NCBI GenBank assembly: GCA_905479905.1
Contig: CAJQOK010000077.1
Location: forward strand, 1 to 7,590
DNA: 7,590 nt
From: an uncultured Aliterella sp.
GTDB lineage: Bacteria > Cyanobacteriota > Cyanobacteriia > Cyanobacteriales > Chroococcidiopsidaceae
Direction of reading: 5' to 3'
The notes beneath the pieces are model-generated. The model saw only the letters and a program-made list of their open reading frames with translations, had not been told where the DNA came from and did no database searches. The translations under genes were made by a program, and so were the position numbers. Shown here piece by piece: positions 7,149-7,590 of the stretch (the stretch's first letter is position 1; every line of letters begins with the position of its first letter).

Positions 7149-7590
7149 GTGAGTATTTTTGGAAAATTAAAAGAATTTGTGGGTTTAAATGACCCGATTG
7201 AGTACGAATATGACGAGTATGAGGATAATGGAAACGGGGATAACTACCGCAACACCTACCAGCAAGAGCAGGCTCAATCTATGCCTGAAGAAGGCAACGG
7301 TCGCCGCCGGATGCGCGATCGCATTTCTGTAGCTCCAGATAGCACAGAATCGGGTACACCACTAAATAATGTGATTGGTATGCCAGGAACAAACAATAGC
7401 ACCTCTGAAGTAATAGTCATGGAACCGCGCACCTTTGAAGAAATGCCCCAGGCAATTCAAGCGCTGCTTGATCGCAAATCGGTAGTTCTCAATCTCACCA
7501 TGTTAGACCCCGATCAGGCCCAAAGAGCCGTAGACTTTGTTGCTGGCGGAACTTACGCTATCAACGGTCATCAAGAGCGTGTGGGAGAAA
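7149..7590 (+). CDS. sepF: Cell division protein SepF (5' part, cut by window end)
   Basis: SepF (YlmF/Cdv2) bundles FtsZ filaments and anchors the Z-ring to the membrane. In cyanobacteria, which lack FtsA, this anchoring role is considered important. The 147 visible codons begin (fMet)[12 protein letters not shown], an amphipathic helix of the kind SepF inserts into membrane. A hydrophilic, acidic and Tyr-rich linker (about 17-85) follows. The conserved core starts at [15 protein letters not shown] (86-100), then [19 protein letters not shown] (102-120) and [19 protein letters not shown] (122-140). The family is about 180-200 residues in cyanobacteria, so some 40-50 residues lie beyond the edge. 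GTG is preferred because a perfect AGGAGG precedes it and the membrane helix begins right there. It lies 198 bp after pipY on the same strand, a pipX-pipY-sepF order also seen in other cyanobacteria. Confidence 0.95.
   Translation, partial: MSIFGKLKEFVGLNDPIEYEYDEYEDNGNGDNYRNTYQQEQAQSMPEEGNGRRRMRDRISVAPDSTESGTPLNNVIGMPGTNNSTSEVIVMEPRTFEEMPQAIQALLDRKSVVLNLTMLDPDQAQRAVDFVAGGTYAINGHQERVGE

Overview
This window is chromosomal DNA from a cyanobacterium. Three things show this: ten copies of the HIP1 palindrome GCGATCGC, a magnesium-chelatase ChlD gene, and a clear pipX gene, whose product is a nitrogen-signalling protein known only from cyanobacteria. I cannot place the genus from sequence alone. 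No transposase, phage gene, tRNA, rRNA, CRISPR array or broken gene is visible, and the coding density is high.

Layout. Positions 29-1984 (minus strand) hold chlD, for the first committed step of chlorophyll synthesis. A 96-bp divergent region (1985-2080) separates it from a run of six plus-strand genes: der/engA (2081-3457, double-GTPase ribosome assembly factor), an EcfT/CbiQ-type membrane protein (3536-4435), an anthranilate-synthase/aminodeoxychorismate-synthase component I gene, probably pabB (4532-5905), pipX (6007-6285), pipY/yggS (6282-6950, overlapping pipX by 4 bp), and sepF (7149 to beyond the window end, GTG start with a strong Shine-Dalgarno). The sepF 5' part is readable for 147 codons and is cut by the window edge.

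How the genes relate. PipX bridges the PII protein and the transcription factor NtcA in nitrogen/carbon signalling. PipY is a PLP-binding homeostasis protein that is co-transcribed with PipX in the studied model cyanobacterium. SepF tethers FtsZ to the membrane at division. Der/EngA has been reported, from my memory of the literature, as a physical and functional partner of PipX, so its presence a few genes upstream on the same strand is noteworthy. The EcfT-like gene and pabB link the cluster to vitamin or metal uptake and to folate synthesis. Gaps of about 80-200 bp separate most genes, so the run is probably several transcription units. Only pipX-pipY is clearly coupled.

Nothing here amounts to a wholly new system. 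The best leads are the functional meaning of the der-ecfT-pabB-pipX-pipY-sepF neighbourhood, the TrpE-like active-site motif in the putative PabB, the orphan EcfT, and a structured-looking 198-bp leader before sepF.
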